14,025 bases of DNA from Ignavibacteria bacterium UBA2373 (GTDB lineage: Bacteria > Bacteroidota > Ignavibacteria > Kapaibacteriales > UBA961): positions 1-14,025 of the forward strand of contig DDTD01000014.1 in NCBI GenBank assembly GCA_002344005.1, read 5' to 3'. Of this stretch, positions 1 to 10,400 are shown piece by piece (the stretch's first letter is position 1; the number at the start of each line of letters is the position of its first letter). The notes beneath the pieces were generated by a model. The model did no database searches. It saw nothing but the letters and a program-made list of their open reading frames with translations, and was not told the DNA's origin. The position numbers and the translations under genes are program-made.

Positions 1-54
1 TAGAGCATCTGACTTTTAATCAGAGGGCCGATGGTTCGATCCCATCCGGGGTCA
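1..54 (+). tRNA. tRNA-Lys (anticodon UUU), 5' end cut off by the window edge
   Basis: This is the 3' two-thirds of a tRNA. The 3' half of the D stem (GAGC) is at 3-6. The anticodon stem pairs 8-12 with 20-24 around a 7-base loop at 13-19, and the anticodon TTT lies at 15-17, which reads lysine codons. A 5-base variable loop (25-29) is followed by a T arm that pairs 30-34 with 42-46 around TTCGATC. The 3' acceptor strand CGGGGTC is at 47-53 and the discriminator base A at 54. CCA is not encoded: the next bases are CTT. The 5' acceptor strand and most of the D arm lie outside the window. Confidence 0.95.
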
Positions 55-61
55 CTTTAAT

Positions 62-103
62 AAGCGGTAAGACATACATTGTCAAACCGCTTTTTTTATT
101 TTT
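62..103 (+). terminator. Intrinsic terminator downstream of tRNA-Lys
   Basis: AAGCGGT at 62-68 pairs with ACCGCTT at 86-92. An inner stem GACA/TGTC (71-74 with 80-83) is separated from the outer stem by an AA/AA internal loop. A T-rich tract follows (91-103, interrupted by one A at 98). It lies 8 bases after the tRNA and 23 bases before the start of the ABC transporter gene, so the tRNA and the transporter probably belong to separate transcription units. Confidence 0.8.
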
Positions 104-125
104 GACGGAAATTTGCAGCATTTCT

Positions 126-1895
126 ATGTCTGATGAACAACTCTATTCGAAAGTTGATTACTCTTTATTAAAGCGACTCATCGCATACTTGCGACCATAT
201 CGCTTCAAAGTAATTGTTGCCTTACTTCTCACGTTCATCTCTGCCGCTTTAGCTCCCTTGCGACCATTCCTATCCACGAAAGCTGTGGACGGATATATAC
301 ACACGAACGATGCACAAGGACTTTTGTGGATTGTTATTGCCATAGCCGCTGTACTCATCATTAATGCTGCCATACAATTCTCACTCACACTCCTCATGCA
401 ATGGGTTGGTCAGAATGTACTCTATGACATTCGCACCAAACTCTATAACCATATCCAAACTTTATCCCTGCGATATTATGACACCAATCCGGTCGGCAGA
501 TTAGTTACGCGCGTCACCAATGATGTCGAAGCTCTCAATGAGTTATTCTCCTCCGGGCTTGTCTTGATGATTTCCGATATTCTGATGCTCGTCGGTATTG
601 TGGTCTATATGTTTCTTACAAGCTGGCAATTAACCCTCATTACCCTTCTGGTGCTGCCATTGCTCTTCGGGGCTACAGTCATCTTCCGCAAAAAAGTTCG
701 CATTGTCTATAGTGAAATACGCAAACAGATTGCAAGGATGAATACCTTTCTTAATGAAAGCATCTCCGGCATCATCACTATTCAACTCTTCGGCAAAGAA
801 CAAAGCCAATTAAAGCAATTCGATGAAATCAATGAACTCCACACACGATATCAGGTTCGTTCCGTTTTTTACTACGCTCTCTTTTTTCCTGTCGTCGAAT
901 TACTCAGCACCACAGCATTAGCTATGGTGCTATGGTACACCGCAGGTCACTTACTCACAGGCGAAGTCACCGTCGGGATGCTCGTCGCTTTCATTCAATT
1001 CTCCGAAATGTTCTTCAGACCCATCAGAGATTTGACAGAAAAATACAATACCTTGCAAAGTGCTATGGCTGCATCCGAGCGTATCTTCGGACTTCTTGAC
1101 ACAAAAGCACATGTTTATAACCATGACATAGAGCAACCTTTGCCGACCTTTAACCAAAGTATCGAATTTAAAAATGTCAGTTTCGCCTATGACGGTCTCA
1201 CGCCCATCATAAAAAATGTTTCCTTTACCGTCAATAAAGGCGAATCCGTTGCCATCGTCGGAGCAACAGGTGCAGGAAAAAGCTCCATCATCAATCTCAT
1301 CACTCGTTTCTATGAATTTCAAGACGGAGACATACTCATTGACGGCAAGGATATTCGCGCCATTCCCACCTATCAATTGCGACGACACATCGCCATCGTT
1401 CTCCAAGACGCTTTCTTATTCTCACGAAGCATTGCAGATAATATCGCTATGGGCAATCCGAACATTACAAAAGATAAAATTGCTGCCATTGCCCATGCTA
1501 TCGGGGCTGCCGATTTCATAGAACAATTACCAAAAAAATATGACACCGTCCTCATGGAAAGAGCTTCCAATATTTCATCAGGGCAAAAACAACTTCTTGC
1601 ATTTTGTCGCGCTCTCGCTGCAGACCCCGCCATTCTCATTTTAGATGAAGCAACCTCACACGTGGACACCGAAACCGAACAGCTCATTGAAAAATCCATC
1701 GAAACTATGCTCAAAGGCAGAACTTCCATCATCATCGCACATCGCCTTTCCACCATTCAAAGAGCTGACCGTATCTTAGTCATGCACCAAGGCGAATTGC
1801 GTGAACAAGGAACTCATCAACAATTGCTTGCTCTCGGTGGCATCTATGCAAAACTCTATCGTTTACAATATCAAGAAATAAAAGGTCACTCATGA
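126..1895 (+). CDS. ABC exporter half-transporter (fused membrane and ATPase domains, MsbA/MdlB-like)
   Basis: This 589-residue protein is a type IV (exporter-fold) ABC half-transporter. It is expected to work as a dimer in the inner membrane and to export a lipid, peptide or drug; the substrate cannot be read from the sequence. Six hydrophobic segments lie near residues 28-48, 66-90, 144-163, 167-187, 248-275 and 281-303, with a coupling-helix region around YYDTNPVGRLVTRVTND. The ATPase domain (about 330-565) has an A-loop Tyr355, Walker A GATGAGKS (379-386), Q-loop Gln427, signature NISSGQ (482-487), Walker B ILILDE with Asp507 and catalytic Glu508, D-loop SHVD and H-loop His539. All catalytic residues are present. 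The signature reads ISSGQ rather than LSGGQ, a variant I recall from related exporters. ATG 126 is preferred: an in-frame TTG at 102 would add only eight residues and lies in the terminator T-tract. The stop overlaps the start of mpl in ATGA, suggesting translational coupling. Confidence 0.93.
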   Translation: MSDEQLYSKVDYSLLKRLIAYLRPYRFKVIVALLLTFISAALAPLRPFLSTKAVDGYIHTNDAQGLLWIVIAIAAVLIINAAIQFSLTLLMQWVGQNVLYDIRTKLYNHIQTLSLRYYDTNPVGRLVTRVTNDVEALNELFSSGLVLMISDILMLVGIVVYMFLTSWQLTLITLLVLPLLFGATVIFRKKVRIVYSEIRKQIARMNTFLNESISGIITIQLFGKEQSQLKQFDEINELHTRYQVRSVFYYALFFPVVELLSTTALAMVLWYTAGHLLTGEVTVGMLVAFIQFSEMFFRPIRDLTEKYNTLQSAMAASERIFGLLDTKAHVYNHDIEQPLPTFNQSIEFKNVSFAYDGLTPIIKNVSFTVNKGESVAIVGATGAGKSSIINLITRFYEFQDGDILIDGKDIRAIPTYQLRRHIAIVLQDAFLFSRSIADNIAMGNPNITKDKIAAIAHAIGAADFIEQLPKKYDTVLMERASNISSGQKQLLAFCRALAADPAILILDEATSHVDTETEQLIEKSIETMLKGRTSIIIAHRLSTIQRADRILVMHQGELREQGTHQQLLALGGIYAKLYRLQYQEIKGHS

Positions 1896-3319
1896 AACAT
1901 TTGCACTTCATCGGTATTGGCGGCACTGCTATGGGAGCGGTTGCCGTTGCTTGTTTGCAACACGGCTATACAGTCACAGGGTCTGATGCAGCCGTCTATC
2001 CACCCATGAGTGATTTCCTCCGACAATCAGGCGTTCAATTCTTTGAAGGATACACCGAACAAACCCTTCGCAATCTCCAACCCGATTCCATCATTGTCGG
2101 CAATGCCATCAGCCGTGGCAATCCCGAACTCGAATATGCACTCAATGCGCATATTCCACTGCTCTCAATGCCCGAACTCATCAAAACCGTACTCATTGAC
2201 AAAAACACATCCATCGTCATCAGCGGAACGCATGGAAAAACCACTACCTCGTCGCTCATAACATGGCTCCTTGAATCTGCAAACAAACAACCCGGATTTC
2301 TCATTGGCGCAATTCCCGGCAACTTTACCCAAGGATGCCGTCCCGTCACAGAAGATTTCCACAATACCCGCAGCGGATACTTTGTAAGCGAAGGTGATGA
2401 ATATGACACAGCATTCTTCGACAAAAGAAGTAAATTCTTACATTATCGCCCCGACATCTTAGTCATCAACAACTGTGAATTCGACCATGCTGACATTTTT
2501 GATTCATTAGGCGCAATACAAAACTCCTTCAGACTATGCACACGATTAGTTCCCTCCAATGGACTCATCTTGGTCAATGGCGATGATGAAAACGCAATGA
2601 ACACCATCACCACAGCACTCGCCCCCATACAAACATTCGGACTAAGCCAACACAATACCCTACGAGCAACCGACATCAACTACAAAACAGACGGCACCGC
2701 ATTCACCGTTACACTCAATGGCACAATCATAGGAAACTTCACAACAACTCTCGCCGGAGAATTCAATGTACGCAATGCACTCGCAGCCATCGGCGTAGCG
2801 CATCATATCGGATTAAACCAAGAAGAAATTCAAAAAGGATTACTCACATTCGCATTACCAAAAAGGCGCATGGAAATCATCGGCACATGGAATGGATCCC
2901 CCGTCATTGATGACTTTGCCCATCACCCCACAGCAATAGCAGAAACCTTAAAAGCAGTCGCGCAGCGTTTCCCCCACAAACGCATCATCGCGCTCTTCGA
3001 GCCGCGCTCCAACTCAACAACAACAAATGTTTTTCAAGAACAATTAGCACATTGCTTCGACCATGCACACACCATCATCTTCGGAGCAATCAACAGACCC
3101 GAACGATATGCCCCCGAGCGATTACTCAATCTCACTCTCCTTGCCGAACAATTACACCAAAAAGGCAAAAAAGTATTCACACTCACACCCGAACAAGCCG
3201 CCGACCCGCAATGGGGTGCTTACTGCAAACATATACTCGAAGCCAATCTTCAAGACAATGACATTATCGTACTATTAAGCAATGGCAATATCGGCGGTTT
3301 ACGGGCTATGATTATATAA
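1892..3319 (+). CDS. mpl: UDP-N-acetylmuramate:L-alanyl-gamma-D-glutamyl-meso-diaminopimelate ligase (Mpl)
   Basis: Mpl is a cytoplasmic peptidoglycan-recycling enzyme. It uses ATP to join the tripeptide released from old wall (L-Ala-gamma-D-Glu-meso-DAP) directly to UDP-MurNAc. The 475 residues show the Mur ligase plan: N-terminal nucleotide-sugar domain with HFIGIGGTAMGA (residues 5-16), ATP-binding loop SGTHGKTTT (111-119), and central-domain EFDHADIFD (196-204). The C-terminal domain has PKRRMEI (323-329), DFAHHPTA (341-348) and EPRSNST (370-376). The FDHADIF, DFAHHPTA and EPRSN motifs point to Mpl rather than MurC. The length is usual for the family. The ATG overlaps the ABC gene stop by 4 bp, and AAAGG at 1881-1885 could serve as a ribosome binding site. 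No terminator is visible in the 15 bases before the convergent TPR gene, so the two transcripts may overlap at their 3' ends. Confidence 0.94.
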   Translation: MKHLHFIGIGGTAMGAVAVACLQHGYTVTGSDAAVYPPMSDFLRQSGVQFFEGYTEQTLRNLQPDSIIVGNAISRGNPELEYALNAHIPLLSMPELIKTVLIDKNTSIVISGTHGKTTTSSLITWLLESANKQPGFLIGAIPGNFTQGCRPVTEDFHNTRSGYFVSEGDEYDTAFFDKRSKFLHYRPDILVINNCEFDHADIFDSLGAIQNSFRLCTRLVPSNGLILVNGDDENAMNTITTALAPIQTFGLSQHNTLRATDINYKTDGTAFTVTLNGTIIGNFTTTLAGEFNVRNALAAIGVAHHIGLNQEEIQKGLLTFALPKRRMEIIGTWNGSPVIDDFAHHPTAIAETLKAVAQRFPHKRIIALFEPRSNSTTTNVFQEQLAHCFDHAHTIIFGAINRPERYAPERLLNLTLLAEQLHQKGKKVFTLTPEQAADPQWGAYCKHILEANLQDNDIIVLLSNGNIGGLRAMII

Positions 3320-3334
3320 ACAATATTCAAAAAA

Positions 3335-4249
3335 TTACTTGCAGTGAAATTCTATCATTGCTGCAGCATCTTTATCACCTAATTCCTTTGCTTTGTGCAA
3401 ATCTGCACAAGCTAATGCTGTTTTACCTTTATTTATATAAACAACTCCACGATTATTATATGCCAATATATACTTCGGGTCAAGCTCTATCGCTTTAGAA
3501 AAATCTGCAATTGCCTGTTCATTATCACCAAGTAAATGATTGCAAAAACCACGGTTGTTATATGCATTGGCATTTTTGGGGTCAAATTCTATTGCTTTAG
3601 AATAATCCGCGATTGCTAGTTGATAATTCTCAAGTGCCTCATATGAGATACCAAGGTTATAGTATGTCATGGCAGCAAGTTTTGGGTCAAGTTCTATTGC
3701 TTTCGTATAATCGGCTATTGCGTTTAGATAATCACGAAGCATATGATATGCTCTTCCTCGATTATTATATGCGCCCCCATACGTAGGATTTAGTTCTATC
3801 ACCTTGTTATAATCAGATATTGCTTGTTGATAATTACCCAACTCATCATATACATGTCCGCGATTATAATATGCCCAGATAAATTTCGGGTCAAGCTCTA
3901 TTGCTTTATCATGATCAGCTATCGCTTTCTTAGTATCTCCAAGTCTGGAAAATGCATTACCACGGTTTGTAAATGCTCTGGCATCCTTCGGATTAAGTTC
4001 TATCGCCTTATTGAAATCTGCTATCGCGTTTGAATAATTGCCAAGTTTATGATATGTGCCACCTCGGTTTAAATATACATCCACATATTCATTGTTTAAC
4101 TCTAACGCTTTGGTAAAGTAAATTATCGCCTCTTCGTATTTCCCTGCTTCGCCATAATCATAACCCTTAACATAATATTCTTTTGCGGTTTGAGAATAAG
4201 CAACAGAGGCACAAAGAAATAAACTTACGATAATTACTAACTTTCTCAT
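3335..4249 (-). CDS. Secreted TPR protein with eight tetratricopeptide repeats
   Basis: A 304-residue protein with a Sec signal peptide (MRKLVIIVSLFLCASVAYSQ, cleavage probably near residue 19-20), so it should act in the periplasm or at the outer surface. The Cys in the signal is not in a proper lipobox. From residue 23 to about 295 there are eight consecutive 34-residue TPRs with the usual consensus (N-R-G at positions 5-7, A-I-A-D-[FY]-x-K-A-I-E-L-[DN]-P at the end). The sixth has one extra residue. TPR solenoids bind partner proteins, and no catalytic domain is attached; the partner is unknown. ATG 4249 was chosen because the signal peptide begins there. A longer in-frame start at 4363 would put a charged, non-signal extension in front and would lie inside the terminator of the upstream gene. 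No Shine-Dalgarno is obvious. On the minus strand TATTTTTG (4293-4286) resembles a Bacteroidota -7 box, but I see no correctly spaced -33 element. The gene ends 15 bp from mpl, convergently. Confidence 0.88.
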   Translation of the reverse strand: MRKLVIIVSLFLCASVAYSQTAKEYYVKGYDYGEAGKYEEAIIYFTKALELNNEYVDVYLNRGGTYHKLGNYSNAIADFNKAIELNPKDARAFTNRGNAFSRLGDTKKAIADHDKAIELDPKFIWAYYNRGHVYDELGNYQQAISDYNKVIELNPTYGGAYNNRGRAYHMLRDYLNAIADYTKAIELDPKLAAMTYYNLGISYEALENYQLAIADYSKAIEFDPKNANAYNNRGFCNHLLGDNEQAIADFSKAIELDPKYILAYNNRGVVYINKGKTALACADLHKAKELGDKDAAAMIEFHCK

Positions 4250-4340
4250 AAGGGCTTTTTGATTAATGAATAAATACTCTTTCTTCAAAAATACAAAATC
4301 TGTGGTATTGGGTTGGAAATTATCAAAGGACTTTTCCCAT

Positions 4341-4386
4341 AAAAAAATCCCTCTTATGAACATGGTTGATGCCGCATAAGAGGGAT
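4341..4386 (-). terminator. Intrinsic terminator of the giant fibre-protein gene
   Basis: A perfect 12-bp inverted repeat (ATCCCTCTTATG at 4347-4358 with CATAAGAGGGAT at 4375-4386) encloses a 16-base loop. Read on the minus strand it is followed directly by seven T residues (complement of 4341-4347). It begins 26 bases after the stop codon of the gene at 4413-13517 and separates that transcript from the downstream TPR gene, which therefore probably has its own promoter in 4250-4340. Confidence 0.88.
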
Positions 4387-4412
4387 GATTATTGGTGGAT
4401 TTTACCGTTTTG

Positions 4413-7400
4413 TTATGGTTGTATGACGGTAATGTCCATGTTGACTGATTCGGGGTCTATGTCGCCGGCAGTTGCATTGATAAACATGATGCGTACTGTG
4501 CCATTGGATGGTATGAATGCATAAGCGATGAATATTCCTCCTTCCATTGCTTGACGGGGTGAGACGTGGACGGTTCCGCCAACTACTGCGTCTGTTACGC
4601 TGATGTCCACTGTTGCATTGCCGCCGCCGCCGTTGAGGTTTGCGCAGTCCACAGGAGTGTCTTGGAGTTGGAGTATTCTTTTACCCCATCCGAGTGTGGC
4701 ATTGTTGCCTGATGATTCTTGTACGGTCATGACATAGTCGGTTGCGGGGGGTGCTGTTGCGGGTAAGGTATAGGTTATGGTTTCTGTTTGCGCTTGTGCT
4801 TTGAAGGCGGTGTAGTTGTCGCCGTCGCCACTTGCTTCATACATACGTAATTCGTGAGCGGTGTTGTCATTGTTGATGAGCCACATATCAACGTTGGCAA
4901 AGACGGCGGTGTTGGAAGTGTTGACGGTCATGTTGCGGGGTCCGCCGGAATTATTGCCGAGGAATCCGATATTTCCATCGCCATTGAGATTTAAGCCGCG
5001 TCCACCGAGTATGGTTGTGTTTTCACCGCCTGCAATATTGCCAAAACCACCAATGACAACCGAAGAAGATCCTGTGGCGGAGTTGTTGAAGCCGCCACTG
5101 ACGGTTGCCCATGTGGATGATGCGGTGTTGTTTTGTCCGCCGCTGATGGTGGTGTATTGTGTTGAGCCGGTGTTGCCGAGTCCACCGCCGATGACGGAGT
5201 GTGCGCCGGATGCGGTATTGTATTGTCCACCGCTTATGACAGCGAAGTTTCCGCTTGCTACTTGTTGGTTGCTGTTGCGTGAGAGTTGCCAGTCCACAGC
5301 GTTTTGTCCACGTTTGTTGCCACCGGTGGCTGTGCCGTCGGGTAGGTTTGCAAGGAGTGATCCGACACCCCTTGGTGAGAGTGCTATGTCAACGTTTGCT
5401 GTTGCTGTGGAAGCACTTAAACGCGACACCGTAACAGAGCCATTATTGCCATCATTGTGATATGATTCTACGAAGTGGGATAAAGCTCCGGCAGAGGCAT
5501 CAGCCCAAGAGAGCATACCTGTGCCGTCGGTTGCGAGTATTTGCCCGGGGTTACCGTCGTCAGCGGGTAGTGTGTAGGTGATATTTGCTGTTTGCGGTTG
5601 TGCTTTGAATGCTGTATAGTTGAGTGCTGCGGGTGGGAAGTTTCCGTTTGTGATGGTGTTGGCTTCGTAAAAGCGCAATTCACTTGGGTTTGCATCATTG
5701 TTGGCAAGCCATAGGTTGGTATTGGCAAAAACAGCTACATTGTTTTCAGCAATAGCCATTGCATTTGTACCGGCATGGTTGGAAAGGAATCCGAAGCTGC
5801 CTGTGCCATTGAGTGTAAGTCCGCTGCCGCCGGGTATGGCAGAACTTCCTGCATTGATGGTATTGTTCACGCCACCGCCGATGGTCGAGTATGCTCCATT
5901 GACTGCATTTGCCGTTCCTCCTCCGATGGCAGAGTATCCTTGTGATGCGCCATTGCCGAGTCCGCCGGCTATTGTGGAGTATGTGCCGGATGCAGTGTTG
6001 CCGCCTCCGCCTCCGATGACGGCTGCTGTGCCCGATGCTATTTCGGTTGCGAGACTTCGTAGTGTTTGCCAATCTACTGCATTTGCTCCACGTTTGTTTC
6101 CGCCGGCTGCTGTTGCTGTTGCGCTGTGTGCTGCAAGACTTCCGTTTCCTTTGGGTGTGAGTGCAATATCCACATTAGTTGCGCTGTTTGTTGGGGTAAA
6201 TTGTACGACGGGAACGGCAGTATTTGGTGCAGCATTGTTGACTGTTTCGGCAAAGTTTTGGAGTGTTGCGCTACCTGAAGCCCAAATTAATTGCCCTGCG
6301 CCATTGGTTGTGAGTACTTGTCCATTTGTTCCGTCGGCAGCCGGCAGTGTCCAGATTATATCGGCATTGATGGCGTTTGGAGCTTTGAATCCGATATAAT
6401 TTGTGCTGTTGGGGAATGCGCCGTCGGTATTGTATTGTTCGTAGAATCGCAAGCTGCGAGTTGTATTGTCATTGTTTGTGATCCAGAAGTCCACATTGTT
6501 GAAGACGGCAGTGTTTGGTGCATTTACGGACATTGCACGTGTGCCGAATTCATTATTTGCATTGTATCCGATGGAGCGGTCGGCTTGTAAAGTTAAGCCA
6601 TTTCCGCCAAGTATAGCGGAGTAATCAGCATTGATGATATTGAGTTCTCCGCCATTGATTGCGCTGTATTGTCCATGTACTTCATTGGCATTACCTCCAT
6701 TGATGGAAGCGGAGAATCCGGCAGCAATATTGTTAAATCCCCCACTGACAACGCTGTAAATGCCACTTGCTGTATTGTCATCGCCACCGCCGACGGAGGC
6801 ATAGGTTGCGGATGCGGTATTGGTGCTGCCACCTGCGATGGTAGCGAAGCTGGCATTGCCGAAGTTACCTGCGCCGCCGCCTATTGCATTGGCATAGCCC
6901 GCTGCATTGTTGTTATATCCTCCCGCTGCAACGGCATATTGACCGATAGCGGCATTGTCAGAACCACCGCCGATCACAGAATTGTCGCCGCTTGCTACTT
7001 GGACGGCTGATGTTCTTTGCATTTGCCAGTCTATGGCTTTTGCTCCTCGTTTATTACCGCCTGTTGCGGTATTATCGGCAGGGTCTGCTGTGAGTGCGCC
7101 CATGCCTTTGGGAGAGAGAGCAATATCTGCATTTGTTGCGCCATTAGTTGCGAGTAAACGAACGATAGGAATGGTTGCATTGGGTGCTGCTGTATTGACA
7201 GATTCAGTAAAATGGGTTAATGCACCGCTGCCTGCGGAACTCCAATAGAGCGCACCGCTGCCATTGGTTGTGAGTACTTGCCCATTAGTGCCATCACCGG
7301 AGGGTAAAGAATATGTGACATTTGCGGCTTGGTCTTGTGCTTTGAATGCGGTATAATGATTACCCGCACTGCTTTTTTCATAGAAGCGCATCTCGCGTGC

Positions 7401-10400
7401 GACGCTGTCATTATTGATAAGCCACAGGTCCACATTACCAAAAACAGCAGTATTGATTGCCGAGACATTCATATTATGACCTCCTGTGTTTTTACCCAAG
7501 AAGCCGACACTACCACTACCTGATAATGTAAGCCCACGTCCACCGAGTATGGCGGAGTTGGTTCCTGCTGCGACATTGCCTTGCCCGCCTGCGACCACTG
7601 CATTCATGCCACTTGCTGTATTATCTGTACCACCGCCAAGAACGGCACCTATTCCGGAAGCAACAAATTCAGCCGCATTCCGACGCGTTTGCCAATCCAC
7701 CGCTCCTGCACCTCGTTTATTTCCACCCGAGGGAATGCCATTGGCAACCGAAGCCGCTAATGCGCCATCACCTTTCGGACTGAGGGCAAGGTCTATATCA
7801 CTTTCATCGCCACTGACCATTAATTGATGGACGGGACGTGAAGTATTGGGAGCAATGGCATTGCGATTTTCAGTAAAATATTGGAAGCCGACTATCCCCC
7901 ATGACAAAACACCGCTGCCATTCGTAGTTAATACTTGACCATTACTGCCTGCATTTGTCGGTAAGGTATAGACTATATCAGCACCTTGTACTCCTGCTTT
8001 GAAGGCAGTATAATTGCTACCCGAGCCACTTGCTTCATACATACGCAATTCATGAGCAGTATTATCATTATTAACAAGCCACAGGTCCACATTACCAAAA
8101 ACTGCGGTATTCGCTGCGCTGATGGTCATATTACGCGTTCCATCATTATTATTACCCAAATATCCGACGCTGCCATTGCCCGAAAGTGTCAAACCACGAC
8201 CACCGAGAATAGTGGTATAATTGCCGGAGATACTATTTTCTGCACCACCACTGACAGTAGAAGCAAAGCCGCCGGAGCTATTACCTAAACCACCACCGAC
8301 AGTACTGCCCCAACCACCTGCCGTATTTTCATAGCCACCACCGATAGTTGCAGTATAACCACCTGCTGTATTTGAGAAACCACCACCGATAACGCTGTTT
8401 TCGCCATCGGCTGTATTGCCAATACCACCACCGATACTTGCTTTTGTTCCCGTTGTGGTATTCTGGCTGCCACCGCCGATAGAACTATACCAGCCATTGG
8501 CATTATTCGTAAAACCACCAACAATCGTACTGTACTGTCCGGCGGATGTATTGGCAAAACCACCGCCAACAATGCTTCTCTCACCACTTGCGGTGTTATC
8601 ATAACCCCCACTAATCACTGCATATTCAGCATTGGCAGTATTATCTCTGCCACCGCCGATGCCGGTATAATTGCCGGAAGCAGTATTATTGCGCCCATTT
8701 CCTATACCGCTGTAATTTGCACTTGCTATATTATTTTCGCCACCACTGACAGTAGAACCAAAGCCGCCGGAGGAATTATATAAGCCACCACCGACAGTAC
8801 TGCCCCAACCACTTGCCGTATTTTCATAGCCACCACCGATAGTTGCAGTATATCCACTTGCTGTATTTGAGAAACCACCACCGATAACGCTGTTTTCGCC
8901 ATCGGCTGTATTGCCAATACCACCACCGATACTTGCTTTTTCTCCTCCTGTCGCATTTACATTACCGCCACTAATTGTACTATACCAACCCGTTGCTGTA
9001 TTGACAAAGCCACCGCCGATACTGCTATGTGAGCCAAGTGCTGAATTGATATAGCCGCCACCAACACTGCTATGTGTGCCTGAAGCTGTATTTCTTTCAC
9101 CTCCGGCAATAACACTATTCATACCGGAAGCAACTTGAGTATTTTCAGCACGGACCAACTGCAAATCAACAGCGTATTTTCCACGTTTATTGCCGCCTGC
9201 TTCTGTGCCGTCAGCTCTTTGTGCTGTTAATGCACCCTCACCTTTGGGACTGAGGGCAAGGTCTATATCCGCTTCTGTGCCCGTCGCTGCTAATTGATGA
9301 ACAGGAACTGTGGCATTCGGGGATGATGTAGTCCGGCTTTCCGTAAAATGTGTTAATCCACCGCCACCGCTTGCTGTTGTCCATGATAAAATACCGCTGC
9401 CATTCGTAGTTAATACTTGACCATTACTGCCCGCATTTGTCGGTAAGGTATAGACTATATCAGCACCTTGAACTCCTGCTTTGAAGGCAGTATAATTACT
9501 TCCCGAGCCACTCGCTTCATACATACGCAATTCATGGGCTGTATTATCATTATTAACAAGCCACAGGTCCACATTACCAAAAACTGCGGTATTATCTGCA
9601 CTGATTGTCATATCACGACTGCCATCATTATTATTACCCAAATATCCGACGCTGCCGCTACCCGAAAGTGTCAAACCATAGCCACCAACAATAGCTGTAT
9701 TTTCACCTGATGCAATATTAGCAATACCTCCACCAATTGTACTACCGGAACCTAATGCTTGATTATGACCTCCACCACTTACAGTAGCAATAAAACCTGC
9801 TATATTATTTGTTCCCCCGGCAACAGTACTTCTTTCACCGTTTGCTTGATTATCCTCACCACCGCCAATTGTACCATAAGAAGCAGTTACGGAATTATCT
9901 AATCCGCCACCAATTGTACTTACTCCGGCAGTAATACTATTTCCAACACCACCACTTACGATACTAAAAGGTGCTGCCACAGAATTATTTTTACCACCTA
10001 CAATAGTAGAATATTCATGACTTACTGTGTTTTCTGACCCACCACCAATGAAAGAATAAACACCACTTGCAGCATTAAGAACACCACCACTTACAACTGA
10101 TAGACTATCGCTTGCCGTATTGACAGCGCCGCCGCCGACAATGGATAAGAATCCACTTGCGATATTTTGTTGCCCACCACCTACAAATGAATTATTTCCG
10201 CTTGCAGTGTTATCATTACCACCACCTACAAATGAATAATTTCCGCTTGCGGTGCTACCAACGCCACTACCAACAAAGGATAAGTATCCACTTGCAGTGC
10301 TACCAATGCCACCACCTACAAATGAATAATTTCCGCTTGCGGTGTTGAAATCTCCACCACCGACTACGGAACTTGAACCACTTGCCGTATTGTCTGCACC

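Larger units (their letters stand above)
8200..9138 (-). repeat. Rung stack of module 4 (21 rungs, longest)
   Basis: Twenty-one rungs from SVIAGG to TTILGG. It holds a block duplication of rungs (see 8243-8445 and 8738-8940), which explains much of its extra length. One rung reads SGIGNG, losing the second glycine of the pair. Confidence 0.85.

Noticed and set aside
1..54. tRNA-Lys as the attachment site of an integrated element
   Set aside because: I see no second copy of the tRNA 3' end, no integrase and no mobility gene in the window.
102..125. TTG start for the ABC transporter eight codons upstream of the ATG
   Set aside because: It lies in the T-tract of the tRNA terminator and adds nothing that belongs to the family. 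ATG 126 begins a normal N terminus.
3320..3334. A shared terminator between the convergent mpl and TPR genes
   Set aside because: The 15-base gap is A/T-rich but contains no inverted repeat.
4250..4363. Longer start for the TPR protein at 4363
   Set aside because: It would bury the clear signal peptide 38 residues inside the protein and start within the terminator hairpin of the neighbouring gene.
4413..4613. YadA-type membrane anchor or type IX secretion C-terminal domain at the end of the giant protein
   Set aside because: The last 66 residues lack a coiled coil, a run of amphipathic barrel strands ending in an aromatic residue, and the usual type IX tail motifs.
4861..5460. A 199-codon plus-strand ORF opposite module 8, and many similar ones along 4800-12200 (for example 5698-6399, 233 codons)
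   Set aside because: They lie antisense to the giant gene and arise because its repeats are multiples of three without stops in other frames. Their translations are low-complexity Pro/Leu-rich text with no domain or ribosome binding site.
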